Assembly (NCBI RefSeq): GCF_001512295.1
Contig: NZ_LNUP01000011.1
Span: 430,469-494,468, forward strand
Length of the DNA: 64,000 bases
DNA from: Pseudomonas sp. EpS/L25
GTDB taxonomy: Bacteria > Pseudomonadota > Gammaproteobacteria > Pseudomonadales > Pseudomonadaceae
Direction: 5' to 3'
Shown: one piece after another, positions 45,360 to 55,255 of the stretch
Position numbering within the stretch: position 1 is the first letter of the stretch
Layout: every line of letters starts with the position of its first letter
The notes under the pieces: model-generated
Told to the model about the DNA's origin: nothing
The model's database searches: none
The model's input: the letters and a program-made list of their open reading frames with translations, nothing else
Translations under genes and position numbers: made by a program

Positions 45360-45764
45360 TCAGCGCAGCTTCTGCGGCTTGTAGGCGCAGTACCCTGGCC
45401 GCGGTCCGACCCTGGGGTGGTTGCGGCAGGTTTCCGGGCGCTGATCGTAAATGGTGCACAGCCGGGTCTTCGGGTGCAGATAGAGGCAGTCGTTGTTGGA
45501 CAGCCGCACCAGGGTGAACAGCCCGGTCTTGGCGTTGAGGCGCTCGACGATGCCGTCCTTCTTCAGCCGCTTGGCGATGTCCTTGAGCGGCTCGCCCTTC
45601 TCGAACTCGTCCACCACGCCCATGCGGATCAGGTCGGACAGCCGCGCCTCCACCGGCAGGGTGCAGCAACTGGAGACGCAGTCCAGGCACATGGCCTTGT
45701 CGTAGCGGATCCAGGTTTCGGTGCGATCGAGATCGGCCCCGAGAATGCGCAGTATCTGGGCCAT
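45360..45764 (-). CDS. YkgJ family cysteine-cluster protein (134 aa)
   Basis: 134 aa. Cysteine clusters CLDCVSSCC (residues 26-34) and a C-terminal set CLYLHPKTRLCTIYDQRPETC with a final C in PGYCAY give the YkgJ layout for metal or Fe-S binding. Function unknown. It is the second gene of a likely xpt-ykgJ pair (three-base gap) and differs from the 104-aa YkgJ nearby, so it is not a recent duplicate. Confidence 0.8.
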   Translation of the reverse strand: MAQILRILGADLDRTETWIRYDKAMCLDCVSSCCTLPVEARLSDLIRMGVVDEFEKGEPLKDIAKRLKKDGIVERLNAKTGLFTLVRLSNNDCLYLHPKTRLCTIYDQRPETCRNHPRVGPRPGYCAYKPQKLR

Positions 45765-45767
45765 GGC

Positions 45768-46421
<654 letters not shown>

Positions 46422-46525
46422 CTATCCATCAAGAAAGTCGTTAGTTTGCCGACAAATCGTCCTATGGGCACCCGCAGCGGGCAGCCGGCGATGTTCAGCC
46501 GTAATGAACACAGGAGCGGTCGGTC

Positions 46526-48583
46526 ATGGGTGTTTTACTGTCACCAGGGATTCGGGTGTTGAGCCGTTTCGGCTTCGCCCGCAAGTTCGCCGTGCTGTTC
46601 GTGCTGTTCCTGTTGCCCATGGGGATCAGCCTCTGGCTGTTGGGCGCGGATTTCCAGGCCAAGCTGGCGACCGTCAGCGGCGAGCGCAGCGGGGTCCGCC
46701 TGTTGCAGCGGCTGGATGCGCTGGAGGCGGGGATCATCGCCCAGCGCAATCTGACCGCGCGCTGGAAGGCCATCGACGTCGCGCGCGAACCGACGCCGGC
46801 CGTGCAGGCCGCCATCGCGGCCATGGAGAAACGCATCGCCAACCGCCAGGAGCGCCTGGCCGCGCTGCAACGACAGGTTGAGGCGGAAAGCCTGGGCGCC
46901 GGCGTGAGCGGGCGGATGGAGGCCCTGCAGCAGGCGCTGAAAGGCCTGGGGGTCGACGACCTGCGCAGTCTGGGCTGGTGGCCGGATGGCTACGACCGCC
47001 TGACCAATGCGCTGGTCGCCGTTCAGGCGCTGCGCGAAGAGATCGCTCTCAGCAGCGGCCTGATCCTCGATCCCTGGCTGGAGACCTATCTGCTGATGCA
47101 GATCGGCACGACGCAGTCGGTCGATCTGACCGAGCGCCTGGGCCGGTTGGGCAGCATCGGCCAGACCAGCGTGGTGGCGGGGCAATTCAGCCTGCAGAGC
47201 CGCCTGCAACTGCGCGACCTGCGCGCGCGCGTCGGTGACTCCCGCGACAGCCTGGTCAAGGTCGGCGCCCTGCTCAGCGACAAGCTACCTGCCGGCATGG
47301 CCAGCTGGAGAAGCGACTACCAGCAACTGCTGGGCCAGCTGGATGCCAGCCTCAAGCGCATCGATGAAGGCCTGTATGGCGCCGAGATCACCTTCAAGCC
47401 GGAGCAGTTCGAGGCGACCATCGACGGTGTCCTGCAGGGGCTGCAGACCTTCCGGCAGCAGACCCTGGGTAGCCTCGATAGCCGGTTGCAGTACTACGAT
47501 GCCGAGGCGGTGCGCAATTTCAGCGTCATCGCCACCGGCTTTGGCCTGCTGCTGATCGTCACCTGCTACCTGCTGCTGTGCATGCAAGCAGCCATTCGCG
47601 GCAGTGCCCGCGGCATCACCACCCTGGCCGAAGGCCTGCGCGATGGCGATCTGACCCGCACCGCCCGGATCATCGGCCGCGACGAACTGGCCGACATCGG
47701 CCAGGCGCTGGATGTGGCCGTGGTCCAGCTGCGCAGCAGCCTGCGGTCGGTCGACCAGGAGAGTCGCCAGGTGGGCGTCGCCTCCGGGCAGTTGGGCCAG
47801 CAGGCCGAGTCGGCCCTGGGTGCAGTGGAGGCCCAGCGCCTGCAAATCACCCAGATCGCCACCGCGGCGACCGAATTGGCCGCTACGGCCCAGGGTGTGG
47901 CGGAGAGTTGCGAGCAGGCTGCCGGGCGCGCCGAGCAGATGCGCGAGATGGCCCAGGCCAGCCAGCACGACAGCCGGCACACCACCAGCAGCATCCAGCG
48001 GCTGAACCAGCGGCTGGGCGACACCGCCGAGGCCATGGCCCAGGTCAATGCCCAGGCCGGGCAGATTCAGCAGGTGGTGGACGTGATTCGCGGCATCGCC
48101 GAGCAGACCAACCTCTTGGCGCTCAACGCGGCCATCGAGGCGGCGCGGGCGGGCGATCAGGGGCGCGGCTTCGCGGTGGTGGCCGATGAGGTGCGCTCGC
48201 TGTCGCAACGCACCCAGGCCTCCACGGCGCAGATCGCCGGGACCGTCGGCAGCCTGAGCAGCACCGTGGCCCAGGCCGTGTCCCTGATGCAGGAGGCCTG
48301 TGGCCAGGCCGCCAGCGACGCCCAGTCGGTCACCGGCCTGGGGCGACGGCTGGAGGAAATCGCCGAATCGGTGCAGGGAGTGTCGGATACCCTGGTGCAG
48401 ATCGCCACGGCGGCCGAGCAGCAGGCGGCTACTGCCGACGAGGTCAGCGGCAACATCCAGCAGATCGATGCCGCCGCCGCCGATCTGCTCGGCAACGCCC
48501 GCACCGTGCAGAACACGGCAGCCGGGCTGGCCGAGGGCAGCCGAACCCTGGTGGCCAACACCACGAAATTCCGTCTGAGCTGA
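46526..48583 (+). CDS. Methyl-accepting chemotaxis protein
   Basis: The 685-aa chemoreceptor has TM1 at about 21-41, a long helical periplasmic sensor of about 290 residues, TM2 at about 332-352, a HAMP domain and a signalling hairpin. The conserved tip [20 protein letters not shown] starts near residue 525. The all-helical sensor size fits the HBM (helical bimodular) class that binds organic acids or amines, but the ligand cannot be read. It lacks a C-terminal CheR-binding pentapeptide. GGAGCGG precedes the ATG. Transcribed alone and closed by the terminator at 48589. Confidence 0.9.
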   Translation: MGVLLSPGIRVLSRFGFARKFAVLFVLFLLPMGISLWLLGADFQAKLATVSGERSGVRLLQRLDALEAGIIAQRNLTARWKAIDVAREPTPAVQAAIAAMEKRIANRQERLAALQRQVEAESLGAGVSGRMEALQQALKGLGVDDLRSLGWWPDGYDRLTNALVAVQALREEIALSSGLILDPWLETYLLMQIGTTQSVDLTERLGRLGSIGQTSVVAGQFSLQSRLQLRDLRARVGDSRDSLVKVGALLSDKLPAGMASWRSDYQQLLGQLDASLKRIDEGLYGAEITFKPEQFEATIDGVLQGLQTFRQQTLGSLDSRLQYYDAEAVRNFSVIATGFGLLLIVTCYLLLCMQAAIRGSARGITTLAEGLRDGDLTRTARIIGRDELADIGQALDVAVVQLRSSLRSVDQESRQVGVASGQLGQQAESALGAVEAQRLQITQIATAATELAATAQGVAESCEQAAGRAEQMREMAQASQHDSRHTTSSIQRLNQRLGDTAEAMAQVNAQAGQIQQVVDVIRGIAEQTNLLALNAAIEAARAGDQGRGFAVVADEVRSLSQRTQASTAQIAGTVGSLSSTVAQAVSLMQEACGQAASDAQSVTGLGRRLEEIAESVQGVSDTLVQIATAAEQQAATADEVSGNIQQIDAAAADLLGNARTVQNTAAGLAEGSRTLVANTTKFRLS

Positions 48584-48588
48584 AAGAC

Positions 48589-48614
48589 GAAAGGGGCGCC
48601 CAGGCGCCCCTTTC
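48589..48614. terminator. Bidirectional terminator
   Basis: GAAAGGGGCGCC-CAG-GGCGCCCCTTTC type palindrome (11-bp stem) six bases after the chemoreceptor stop and 16 bases after the convergent 88-aa gene. Confidence 0.8.
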
Positions 48615-48629
48615 AACCAAGATGTACGA

Positions 48630-48896
48630 TCAGACCTTGGTATCGATCAGGGTCCCGAGGGTTTCCTGAGCGGTCTGCATGACCTTGCTGCCGGCCAGTG
48701 CCTGGTACTTGCCGACATCCAGATTGACCAGCTGGCTGGCCAGATCGGCCTCGCTGTTGGTGGTCGCACCCAGGGCTTGTTCCTGGTTGCGCGCGGTCTG
48801 GGAGGCGATGGCGGTGCCGGCCTTGTCGACCATACGGCTACCGTTCTGGAAGGCCTGCAGGCCGCCGTAGAGCGAGTTGCTTGATGTCACGTTCAT
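48630..48896 (-). CDS. Small protein resembling the C-terminus of flagellar rod/hook proteins
   Basis: The 88-aa protein begins MNVTSSNSLYGGLQAFQNG. It ends with DLASQLVNLDVGKYQALAGS and a VMQTAQETLGTLIDT segment, which follow the C-terminal helix of FlgE/FlgF/FlgG (DLA..LV.L...Y.A.AKV..T.DEMLGTL). There is no room for the middle domain of a rod protein, so this is a stand-alone rod-like helix pair. No flagellar genes are nearby. GAGGA precedes ATG 48896; a longer frame upstream adds an unrelated sequence. Function unknown. Confidence 0.6.
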   Translation of the reverse strand: MNVTSSNSLYGGLQAFQNGSRMVDKAGTAIASQTARNQEQALGATTNSEADLASQLVNLDVGKYQALAGSKVMQTAQETLGTLIDTKV

Positions 48897-48985
48897 GGAC
48901 CAGGTCCTCGACGGTGATGTCAAAGGGCTATTGAACCATTTTTGACGCCAACTAACCACCGTTCTCTGTGACCACCTGTGTCCCG

Positions 48986-49261
48986 CTATTGCTGGATCGT
49001 CGCCCGGTTGCCCTGGCCACTCTGGCGCAGGCTAAGGCCGTTGCCCTCGCCCAGCTGGCTGACGGTGGCGTACTGGCCTGCGCCCTGCTGACCGACATCG
49101 ATCCGGGTATCGCTGACCAAGGCAGCCTGGACGACGTGGCCATCGCCGAGCTGTTCGACGTCGAGTGCGACGTGGTCGCCGAGCCAGGAGACGCTCACCT
49201 CGTTGTCGTTACCCAGGGCGCTCAGCGTCAGGCGTGAGTCGTCGCCGCCGACCAGCCCCGG
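48986..49261 (-). pseudogene. 3' part of the curlin-repeat gene, out of frame
   Basis: This 91-codon segment continues the curlin-like repeat pattern (VDVEQLGDG-type, IDVGQQGAGQYATVSQLGEG, LRQSGQGNRATIQQ) but in a different frame from the 290-aa gene upstream, and has no start or RBS of its own. Joining requires one extra base in the C/G run at about 49256-49265. It ends with a typical GNRATIQQ repeat half, so this is probably the original C-terminus of one 371-residue protein. Confidence 0.6.
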
Positions 49262-50100
49262 GCGGCGTTGCGATTGCCTTGTTGCTGCAGCTCGAGGCGA
49301 TTGCCGTCGCCGGTCACGCTCGCCTGGACGGCATTGTCGTCGCCGAGCTGTCGTGCGCTGACGCTCTGGGGTCTTTCTTCGAGGCCGTTCTGCTGCACCG
49401 TCGCGCTGTTGCGATTGCCGATCTGGATCAGCTGGACGCCCTGCTGCCGCGAGCCCTGGCGGACTCCGGCGTAGTTGTCGTCGCCCCGCTGCTCGACCAC
49501 GGCGCGGTTGCCGCCGCCGCCTTGCAACAGATCGATCTCGTTGCGCGCGCCCAGGCTCAGCACGTCCTGAACATGGTCGTCGCCGACCTGCCCGAGCCGC
49601 GAGCGACTACCGCTGTCGCGGCCGTCCTGGAACAGATTCAGCTGGTTGCGCGCGCCGTACTGCTCGATGGCCATACGTTGGTCGTCGCCACCCTGGCGCA
49701 CCAGGGCTTCGTTCTGCAGGCCGTTCTGGACGATCTCCACCCCATTGTGCAGGCCGTGGCCCTGATAGACGTAGGCATGGCTCTGGCTGGCCTCGCGCTG
49801 GTCGATGGCGACCTCGCGCGCGCCACCGGCGGCCTGGGTGACGTTGGTGAAATTGCCGACGCCGCCCTGCTCGACGCGAGTGCGGTCCGCCTGGGACTCG
49901 CGCTGGGTGAGATAGGCCTGGCTGGCGCGCCCGCTCTGGACCACCTCCAGGGTGCCCTGGCGGGTGCCGGCTTCCTGGGTCAGGACGGCGCCGAGGCGTT
50001 CGCCGCGCTGCTCCACGAGGGTCTGGTTGTCCAGCGCCCAGGCATGGCTGGTCAGGCCGAGCAGGCCCAGGCAGGTGAGGAGTTTGGGGATGGGCACCAT
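49228..50100 (-). CDS. Curlin-repeat (CsgA/CsgB-like) exported protein, frameshifted
   Basis: 290 aa. Signal peptide (LLTCLGLLGLTSHAWA), then about a dozen imperfect repeats of about 22 residues with the curlin spacing of Q, G and N (VEQGGVGNFTNVTQ, VIQNGLQNEALVRQGG, LIQIGNRNSATVQQNG, LELQQQGNRNAA). Such repeats stack into amyloid fibres secreted through CsgG. The frame then runs into an unrelated 10-residue tail and TGA, while the repeats continue out of frame to 48986. It is therefore truncated, a phase-variable gene or an assembly error. No csgEFG or fap genes are in the window, and the repeats are less regular than CsgA. Confidence 0.65.
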   Translation of the reverse strand: MVPIPKLLTCLGLLGLTSHAWALDNQTLVEQRGERLGAVLTQEAGTRQGTLEVVQSGRASQAYLTQRESQADRTRVEQGGVGNFTNVTQAAGGAREVAIDQREASQSHAYVYQGHGLHNGVEIVQNGLQNEALVRQGGDDQRMAIEQYGARNQLNLFQDGRDSGSRSRLGQVGDDHVQDVLSLGARNEIDLLQGGGGNRAVVEQRGDDNYAGVRQGSRQQGVQLIQIGNRNSATVQQNGLEERPQSVSARQLGDDNAVQASVTGDGNRLELQQQGNRNAARGWSAATTHA

Positions 50101-50173
50101 GGTTATCCGGCAACGACAGACAAGGCAGTCTGCCGCCGCCCTGGCCGAGCGGCCATCGCCCGAAAGACTGATA

Positions 50174-50845
50174 TCAACCGGGCAGGTGCAGGTGCGCGGC
50201 GACCGCGGCGGGGGTGGCCTGGGCCAGGTGCGGCACGGTGCCCAGGCAGGGCGCCGGTAGGCGCTCGTGCAGGGTGGCGAGGTTGTCGTCCAGGCGCAGG
50301 GTGGCCGGCGCCACCAGGTTGGCCACCCAGCCGGCCAGCGGCAGGCCGTCGGCGCGGATGGCCTCGGCGCTGAGCAGGGCGTGGTTGATGCACCCCAGGC
50401 GTACTCCCACCACCAGGATCACTGGCAGGTCCAGTGCGCGGGCGAGATCGGACAGCGATTCGCGCCCGGCCAGGGGCACGCGCCAGCCGCCGGCGCCTTC
50501 CACCAGGCTGAAGTCGGCCTGCAGCGCCAGGATCCGCCGCACCGGCGCGGCCAGGGTGGCGACGCTGAGGTCGATTCCCGCCTCGCGCGCCGCCAGGTGC
50601 GGGGCGATGGCGGGTTCCAGGGCGATGGGGTTGATGTCGGCGTAGGTGAGCGGCAGCGAGGTCTCGCCGAGCAGGGCCAGGGCGTCGCCGTTGCGCAGGC
50701 CCTCGGCGGTGCGTTCGCAACCGGAGGCCACCGGCTTGATCCCGGCGGTACTGAGGCCTTGCAGACGCGCCCGGTGCAGCAGGCCGGCGGCGATGGTGGT
50801 CTTGCCGATCTCGGTGTCGGTACCGGTGACGAAGTAGGAGTGCAT
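50174..50845 (-). CDS. bioD: Dethiobiotin synthetase
   Basis: The 223-aa ATP-dependent carboxylase has the P-loop GTDTEIGKT (residues 8-16) and EGAGGWRVPL, the substrate loop. It closes the ureido ring of dethiobiotin. Two ATGs are possible; 50845 has AAGGA at nine bases whereas at 50854 the SD abuts the start, so 50845 is preferred. Last gene of bioB-F-H-C-D. Confidence 0.92.
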   Translation of the reverse strand: MHSYFVTGTDTEIGKTTIAAGLLHRARLQGLSTAGIKPVASGCERTAEGLRNGDALALLGETSLPLTYADINPIALEPAIAPHLAAREAGIDLSVATLAAPVRRILALQADFSLVEGAGGWRVPLAGRESLSDLARALDLPVILVVGVRLGCINHALLSAEAIRADGLPLAGWVANLVAPATLRLDDNLATLHERLPAPCLGTVPHLAQATPAAVAAHLHLPG

Positions 50846-50850
50846 GGCGG

Positions 50851-51636
50851 TCATTCCTTGCGCAGCAGGACGTGGATCACCTGGTAGGTGGCGGGCAGGC
50901 CGGCGGGTTGCCGCAGGCTTTCGTAAGCCTGGGTGAAGGCCGCCAGGCGCTGGCGACCGGTGAGGCCCTGGGGACGTCCCTGGTTGAGGTTGTGGGCACC
51001 GATGGCCTTGAGGTGCTGGGTGAGGGCGCGCAGGTCCGGGAAATGCAGCCGCTCGGGTTCGACCTCCAGGGCCAGCGTCGCCAGGCCGCTGGCCGCGGCG
51101 GCCTCGGCGTAGGCGACCTGACGACGGAAGCGATTGACGTGCACCTGGGCGTCCACCTGGGCCCAGCTCTGGCGCAGCTCGTCGAGGGTGCCCTCGACCA
51201 GGCTGCTGAAGGCCAGCACCCCGCCCGGTCGCAGGCTGCGTCGGGCCTCGGCGAGCACGGTGGGCAGGTCCGGGCACCACTGCAGCGCCAGACTGGAGAG
51301 GATGAGGTCGCAGCAGGCGTCGCGCAGCGGCAGGCGCTCGGCGTCGGCGGTCAGGTAGTGCCGGGCGCCGGCGCCCAGCGCTCGGGCGTGGCGGAGCATG
51401 CCGGGTGCCAGGTCCAGGGCCAGGCCCTCGGCCTGCGGATGACTGCGGGCCAGGGCGCGGCTGCAATAGCCGGTACCGCTGCCCAGGTCCAGCCAGCGCT
51501 GAGGTTGCAGGTTCGGTAGCCGGGCGAGGAGGCGATCGGCGACCCGGCGTTGCAGCAGGGCGGCGCCGTCGTAGTGTTCGGCGGCGCGGGAAAAGGACAG
51601 CGCCACCTGGCGCTTGTCGGGCAATACGTCAGCCAT
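50851..51636 (-). CDS. bioC: Malonyl-ACP O-methyltransferase BioC
   Basis: The 261-aa SAM-dependent methyltransferase has motif [12 protein letters not shown] (residues about 48-58) and the BioC segment [11 protein letters not shown]. It methylates malonyl-ACP so that fatty-acid synthesis builds the pimeloyl chain. Its start overlaps the bioH stop by 8 bases. An ATG 12 bases upstream is an alternative. Confidence 0.92.
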   Translation of the reverse strand: MADVLPDKRQVALSFSRAAEHYDGAALLQRRVADRLLARLPNLQPQRWLDLGSGTGYCSRALARSHPQAEGLALDLAPGMLRHARALGAGARHYLTADAERLPLRDACCDLILSSLALQWCPDLPTVLAEARRSLRPGGVLAFSSLVEGTLDELRQSWAQVDAQVHVNRFRRQVAYAEAAAASGLATLALEVEPERLHFPDLRALTQHLKAIGAHNLNQGRPQGLTGRQRLAAFTQAYESLRQPAGLPATYQVIHVLLRKE

Positions 51637-52354
51637 CGCGTCCTGCATAGATGAATTCACGGATACGGGTGGCCACCTCGTCCGGGCGCTCCAGGGGCAG
51701 GCCATGGCTGGCGTGCTCCAGCACCTCGATCTGGGCAGCGGGCAAGTCGTCGCGCAGCGCCTGGGCGGCGCTGGCCGGGACCAGGGCGTCGTGGGCGCCG
51801 AACAGAAGCAGCTGGGGGCCATTGAAGGCCTGCAGGGCAGCGCGGGTGTCCAGGCGCGCCAGCAGCTCCAGGCCGGCGAGGACCACCTCGGGCTCGACCT
51901 CGGGCAGGGTCACCTGCAACTGGCGGGCGAGGGTACGGCTGTCGCGGGCGCCCTGGGCCACCAGCAGGGTGAAGCGCCTGAGGGTCTGGTCGGCATCCAG
52001 CGAGCAGGCTTCGAAGAAGTCGGTGAAGACGCTGCGCGCCATGGCGGTCTGCCAGCCGGCCCGGGCGACGAAGCAGGCATTGCTGGCCAGGGTGATCAGG
52101 CCGTGCACGCCTTCCGGGCGGCGCAGGGTGAATTCGCTGGCGAGCATGCCGCCCAGCGACCAGCCGGCCAGCCAGACGCCGTCGGCGATGCGGGCTTCCA
52201 GGTCGGTGAACCAGGCCTGGGTGTCGGTCAGGGTCGGCAGCGGCTCGATCAGCACGTCGAGGAAGGGGGCCTGCTCGACGAGTTCGTCACGCAGGGGCTC
52301 CAGCGGGGCACTGCCCAGGCCCCAGCCGGGCAGCAAGATCAGGGTATCGCGCAT
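51629..52354 (-). CDS. bioH: Pimeloyl-ACP methyl ester carboxylesterase BioH
   Basis: 241-aa alpha/beta hydrolase with catalytic triad Ser66 (GWSLGG), Asp189 (GAHDALVP) and His217 (ASHGLP). The N-terminal PGWGLGS oxyanion loop is typical of BioH. It removes the methyl group from pimeloyl-ACP methyl ester, ending chain elongation. Seven-base gap to bioF. Confidence 0.93.
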   Translation of the reverse strand: MRDTLILLPGWGLGSAPLEPLRDELVEQAPFLDVLIEPLPTLTDTQAWFTDLEARIADGVWLAGWSLGGMLASEFTLRRPEGVHGLITLASNACFVARAGWQTAMARSVFTDFFEACSLDADQTLRRFTLLVAQGARDSRTLARQLQVTLPEVEPEVVLAGLELLARLDTRAALQAFNGPQLLLFGAHDALVPASAAQALRDDLPAAQIEVLEHASHGLPLERPDEVATRIREFIYAGRDG

Positions 52355-52361
52355 CGGTCGG

Positions 52362-53537
52362 TCACTTATCCGCGTCGGGCGGTAATTCGGCCATGGCCTG
52401 GGCCAGAGCGTCGAGCAAGAGGTCCACGTGCGCTTCGCGATGGGCCGCCGTCAGGGTCACCCGCAGGCGGGCGCTGCCGGCCGGTACGGTGGGCGGTCGG
52501 ATGGCGGTGACCAGAATCCCGCGCCGACGCAGGGCGGCGGAGAGTGCGAGGGCGCGCGCGCTGTCGCCGACCAGGATCGGCTGGATCGGCGTGGCGCTGA
52601 GCATAAGGTCCAGGCCGAGGGCCGTCGCGCCCGTGCGGAATCTCTGGATCAAAGTGTGCAGGAGCTCACGGCGCCAGCCCTCTTCGCGGACGAGCTGCAG
52701 GGCGGCGAGGGTGGCGCAGGCCACCGCCGGCGGCTGGCTGGTGGTGTAGATGTAGGGCCGGGCGAACTGGATCAGCGTCTCGATCAGCTCCTCGCTGCCG
52801 GCGACGAAGGCCCCGGCGGTGCCGCAGGCCTTGCCCAGGGTACCGACCAGCACGGGGACCTGGCACTGGTCCAGGCCGAAGTGCTCGACGATGCCGCCGC
52901 CGGTGGCGCCCAGGGTGCCGATGCCGTGGGCGTCGTCCACCAGGGTCCAGGCGCCGTGGCGCTGGGCGACCTGGCAGAGTTCCGGCAAATCGGCGAGGTC
53001 GCCGTCCATGCTGAAGACGCCGTCGGTGACCACCAGGGTGTCGCCCTCGGCCTTGGCCAGGCGCGCGGCGAGGCTGGCGGGGTCGTTGTGCAGGTAGCGG
53101 GCGAAGCGCGCGCCGCTGAGCAGGCCGGCGTCGAGCAGGGAGGCGTGGTTGAGGCGGTCTTCCAGCACCGTATCGCCACGCCCGACCAGGGCGGTGACCG
53201 CCGCCAGGTTGGCCATGTAGCCGGTGGAGAACAGCAGGGCACGCGGCCGCCCGGTGAGTTCGGCCAGGGCTTCTTCGACCGCGTGATGCGGACCGCTGTG
53301 GCCGATCACCAGGTGCGAGGCGCCGCCGCCCACGCCCCAGCGCTCGGCGCCCGCGCGCAGGGCGGCGATCACCTGGGGGTGATTGGCCAGGCCCAGGTAG
53401 TCGTTGCTGCAGAAGGCCAGCAGGGTTTCGCCATCCACCACCACCTCGGGGCCCTGGGGCGCTTCCAGCAGCGGGCGGCGCCGATAGAGGTGCTCGGCGT
53501 GACGCTGGGCCAGGCGGGCGGCGAGGTCGAAGGCCAT
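52362..53537 (-). CDS. bioF: 8-amino-7-oxononanoate synthase
   Basis: 391-aa PLP enzyme of the alpha-oxoamine synthase family. [10 protein letters not shown], the cofactor-contacting [10 protein letters not shown] and the Schiff-base Lys236 (GTLGKACG) are present, with [13 protein letters not shown] after. It condenses pimeloyl-ACP and alanine. Separated from bioB by 145 bases containing two palindromic repeats, so transcription may be modulated there. Confidence 0.94.
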   Translation of the reverse strand: MAFDLAARLAQRHAEHLYRRRPLLEAPQGPEVVVDGETLLAFCSNDYLGLANHPQVIAALRAGAERWGVGGGASHLVIGHSGPHHAVEEALAELTGRPRALLFSTGYMANLAAVTALVGRGDTVLEDRLNHASLLDAGLLSGARFARYLHNDPASLAARLAKAEGDTLVVTDGVFSMDGDLADLPELCQVAQRHGAWTLVDDAHGIGTLGATGGGIVEHFGLDQCQVPVLVGTLGKACGTAGAFVAGSEELIETLIQFARPYIYTTSQPPAVACATLAALQLVREEGWRRELLHTLIQRFRTGATALGLDLMLSATPIQPILVGDSARALALSAALRRRGILVTAIRPPTVPAGSARLRVTLTAAHREAHVDLLLDALAQAMAELPPDADK

Positions 53538-53564
53538 GGGGTGGTATCTCAGTGGTTCTTAGAG

Positions 53565-53672
53565 CCCCTCACCCCAGCCCTCTCCCGAGGGGAGAGGGGG
53601 AGGTCTGGAGCGCGGGTTGGCTGAAGGGTGTTCCCTCACCCCGGCCCTCTCCCTGGGGGAGGGGGGAAAGAA
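53565..53672. repeat. Two CCCTCTCCC palindromic repeats inside the bio operon
   Basis: Units at 53565-53600 (CCCCTCACCCCAGCCCTCTC then GAGGGGAGAGG) and 53633-53666 (CCCTCACCCCGGCCCTCTCC then GGGGGAGGG) lie in tandem in the bioB-bioF gap. Each can form a GC-rich hairpin in the operon mRNA. Related single copies are at 45187, 55035, 60427 and 62456. Confidence 0.75.
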
Positions 53673-53682
53673 CGGGGGACAG

Positions 53683-54732
53683 TCAGGCGGTGGCGGCGTC
53701 GTAGAAGAGTTCGCCGTTGCGCTGTTCCACCAGGGCCTGCTCGATGGCGGCCTGGTGCACCTCGTCAGCGTGCTCCTCACGGGCTTCGGGCTGGATGCCG
53801 AGGCGGGCGAACAGCTGCATGTCCTTGTCGGCCTGGGGGTTGCCGGTGGTCAGCAGCTTCTCGCCATAGAAGATGGAGTTGGCGCCGGCCAGGAAGGCCA
53901 GGGACTGCATCTGCTCGTTCATCTGCTCGCGACCGGCGGACAGGCGCACATGGGACTTGGGCATGAGGATGCGCGCCACGGCCAGGGTGCGGATGAAGTC
54001 GAAGGGGTCGACGTCCTTCTCTTCGGCCAGCGGTGTGCCCTGGACCTTGACCAGCATGTTGATCGGCACCGACTCGGGATGCTCGGGCAGGTTGGCCAGC
54101 TGGATCAAGAGGCCGGCGCGGTCGTCCACCGACTCGCCCATGCCGAGGATACCGCCGGAGCAGATCTTCATCCCGGCTTCGCGGACGTAGGCCAGGGTCT
54201 GCAGACGCTCGCCGTAGGTGCGGGTGGTGATGATGTTGCCGTAGAACTCCGGCGAGGTGTCCAGGTTGTGGTTGTAGTAGTCGAGGCCGGCGTCGGCCAG
54301 GGCGCGGGTCTGCTCCTGGTCCAGGCGACCGAGGGTCATGCAGGTCTCCAGGCCGAGGGCCTTCACGCCCTGCACCATCTGCAGGACATAGGGCATGTCC
54401 TTGGCGGAAGGATGCTTCCAGGCGGCGCCCATGCAGAAACGGGTGGAGCCGATGGCCTTGGCCTCGGCGGCCGCCTCCAGCACCTTCTGCACCTCCATCA
54501 GCTTTTCCTTTTCCAGGCCGGTGTTGTAGTGGCCGGACTGGGGGCAGTACTTGCAATCTTCCGGGCAGGCGCCGGTCTTGATCGACAGCAGGGTGGAGAC
54601 CTGTACGCGATTGGGATCGAAGTGCTGGCGATGCACGCCCTGGGCCTGGAACAGCAGGTCGTTGAAGGGCTGCTGGAACAGGGCGCGGACTTCGGCGAGA
54701 GTCCAGTCGTGACGCAGGGCGGTAGCGCTCAT
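53683..54732 (-). CDS. bioB: Biotin synthase
   Basis: 349-aa radical SAM enzyme. The [4Fe-4S] cysteines are 56, 60 and 63 (CPEDCKYC), followed by [15 protein letters not shown] and GGILGMGES, all hallmarks of BioB, plus the C-terminal [12 protein letters not shown]. It inserts sulfur into dethiobiotin. GAGGA precedes ATG 54732; frames upstream are not conserved. First gene of the biotin operon. Confidence 0.96.
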   Translation of the reverse strand: MSATALRHDWTLAEVRALFQQPFNDLLFQAQGVHRQHFDPNRVQVSTLLSIKTGACPEDCKYCPQSGHYNTGLEKEKLMEVQKVLEAAAEAKAIGSTRFCMGAAWKHPSAKDMPYVLQMVQGVKALGLETCMTLGRLDQEQTRALADAGLDYYNHNLDTSPEFYGNIITTRTYGERLQTLAYVREAGMKICSGGILGMGESVDDRAGLLIQLANLPEHPESVPINMLVKVQGTPLAEEKDVDPFDFIRTLAVARILMPKSHVRLSAGREQMNEQMQSLAFLAGANSIFYGEKLLTTGNPQADKDMQLFARLGIQPEAREEHADEVHQAAIEQALVEQRNGELFYDAATA

Positions 54733-54924
54733 GGGAGATCCTCGATGCATTGGACGGCCGGGTGCCGGAGCGGGGCCGCTGAATGCGGTCGACCTTAGCT
54801 GAAGTCTTGGTCGACTACTGCTCATAAAATGATCAATTGCCGGATTCTTTGCAGGGAGATTGGCGAGGTGTGGTGCGGATCGGGTTCTTTGGCCGCGCCA
54901 AGTTCGGGACGGGTAAGGCGTAGG

Positions 54925-55225
54925 CTGGAGGCCAATCGGGGCCATGGGCCGCTCCTACAGGGTGTGATGCTTCTGTAGGAGCAACTGTCTTATCGCCTGA
55001 GCCACCGGAGACGAACATCCGCTCGAAGCGCCCCCCTCTCCCTTTGGGAGAGGGCTGGGGTGAGGGAACACCCAGTTTCGCACTCCCCGTGGAAAAGGCT
55101 GCGCCGTTTTCCACGCTACGGCGATGACCGCGGCCGCCGATGCGGTCGCTCCTACAGACACCGATTCAGCCTGTAGGAGCGGCCCATGGCCGCGATAAGG
55201 CAAGCAGACCGTTGCTCCTACAGGT
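54925..55225. repeat. Mosaic of short hairpin repeats upstream of bioB
   Basis: The 523-base gap 54733-55255 holds no gene. It should contain the bioB promoter near 54740-54850. From 54934 it is a string of elements: REP (54934-54960), a TAGGAGCAACTGTCTTATCG relative (54976-54998), CCCTCTCCC palindrome (55037-55070), GTGGAAAAGGC palindrome (55089-55121), REP GC-variant (55129-55158), REP (55172-55199) and a partial REP (55212-55223). It ends about 30 bases before the phospholipase D gene stop. Confidence 0.75.
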
Positions 55226-55255
55226 CGCCGATGCCTGCGATAGCCTAACCCTGTG

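Noticed and set aside
49165-50373. Long plus-strand frame opposite the curlin-repeat gene with Ala/Val/Leu-rich repeats
   Set aside because: Its repetitiveness mirrors the sense-strand repeats. It lacks a signal peptide and RBS, whereas the minus strand has both.
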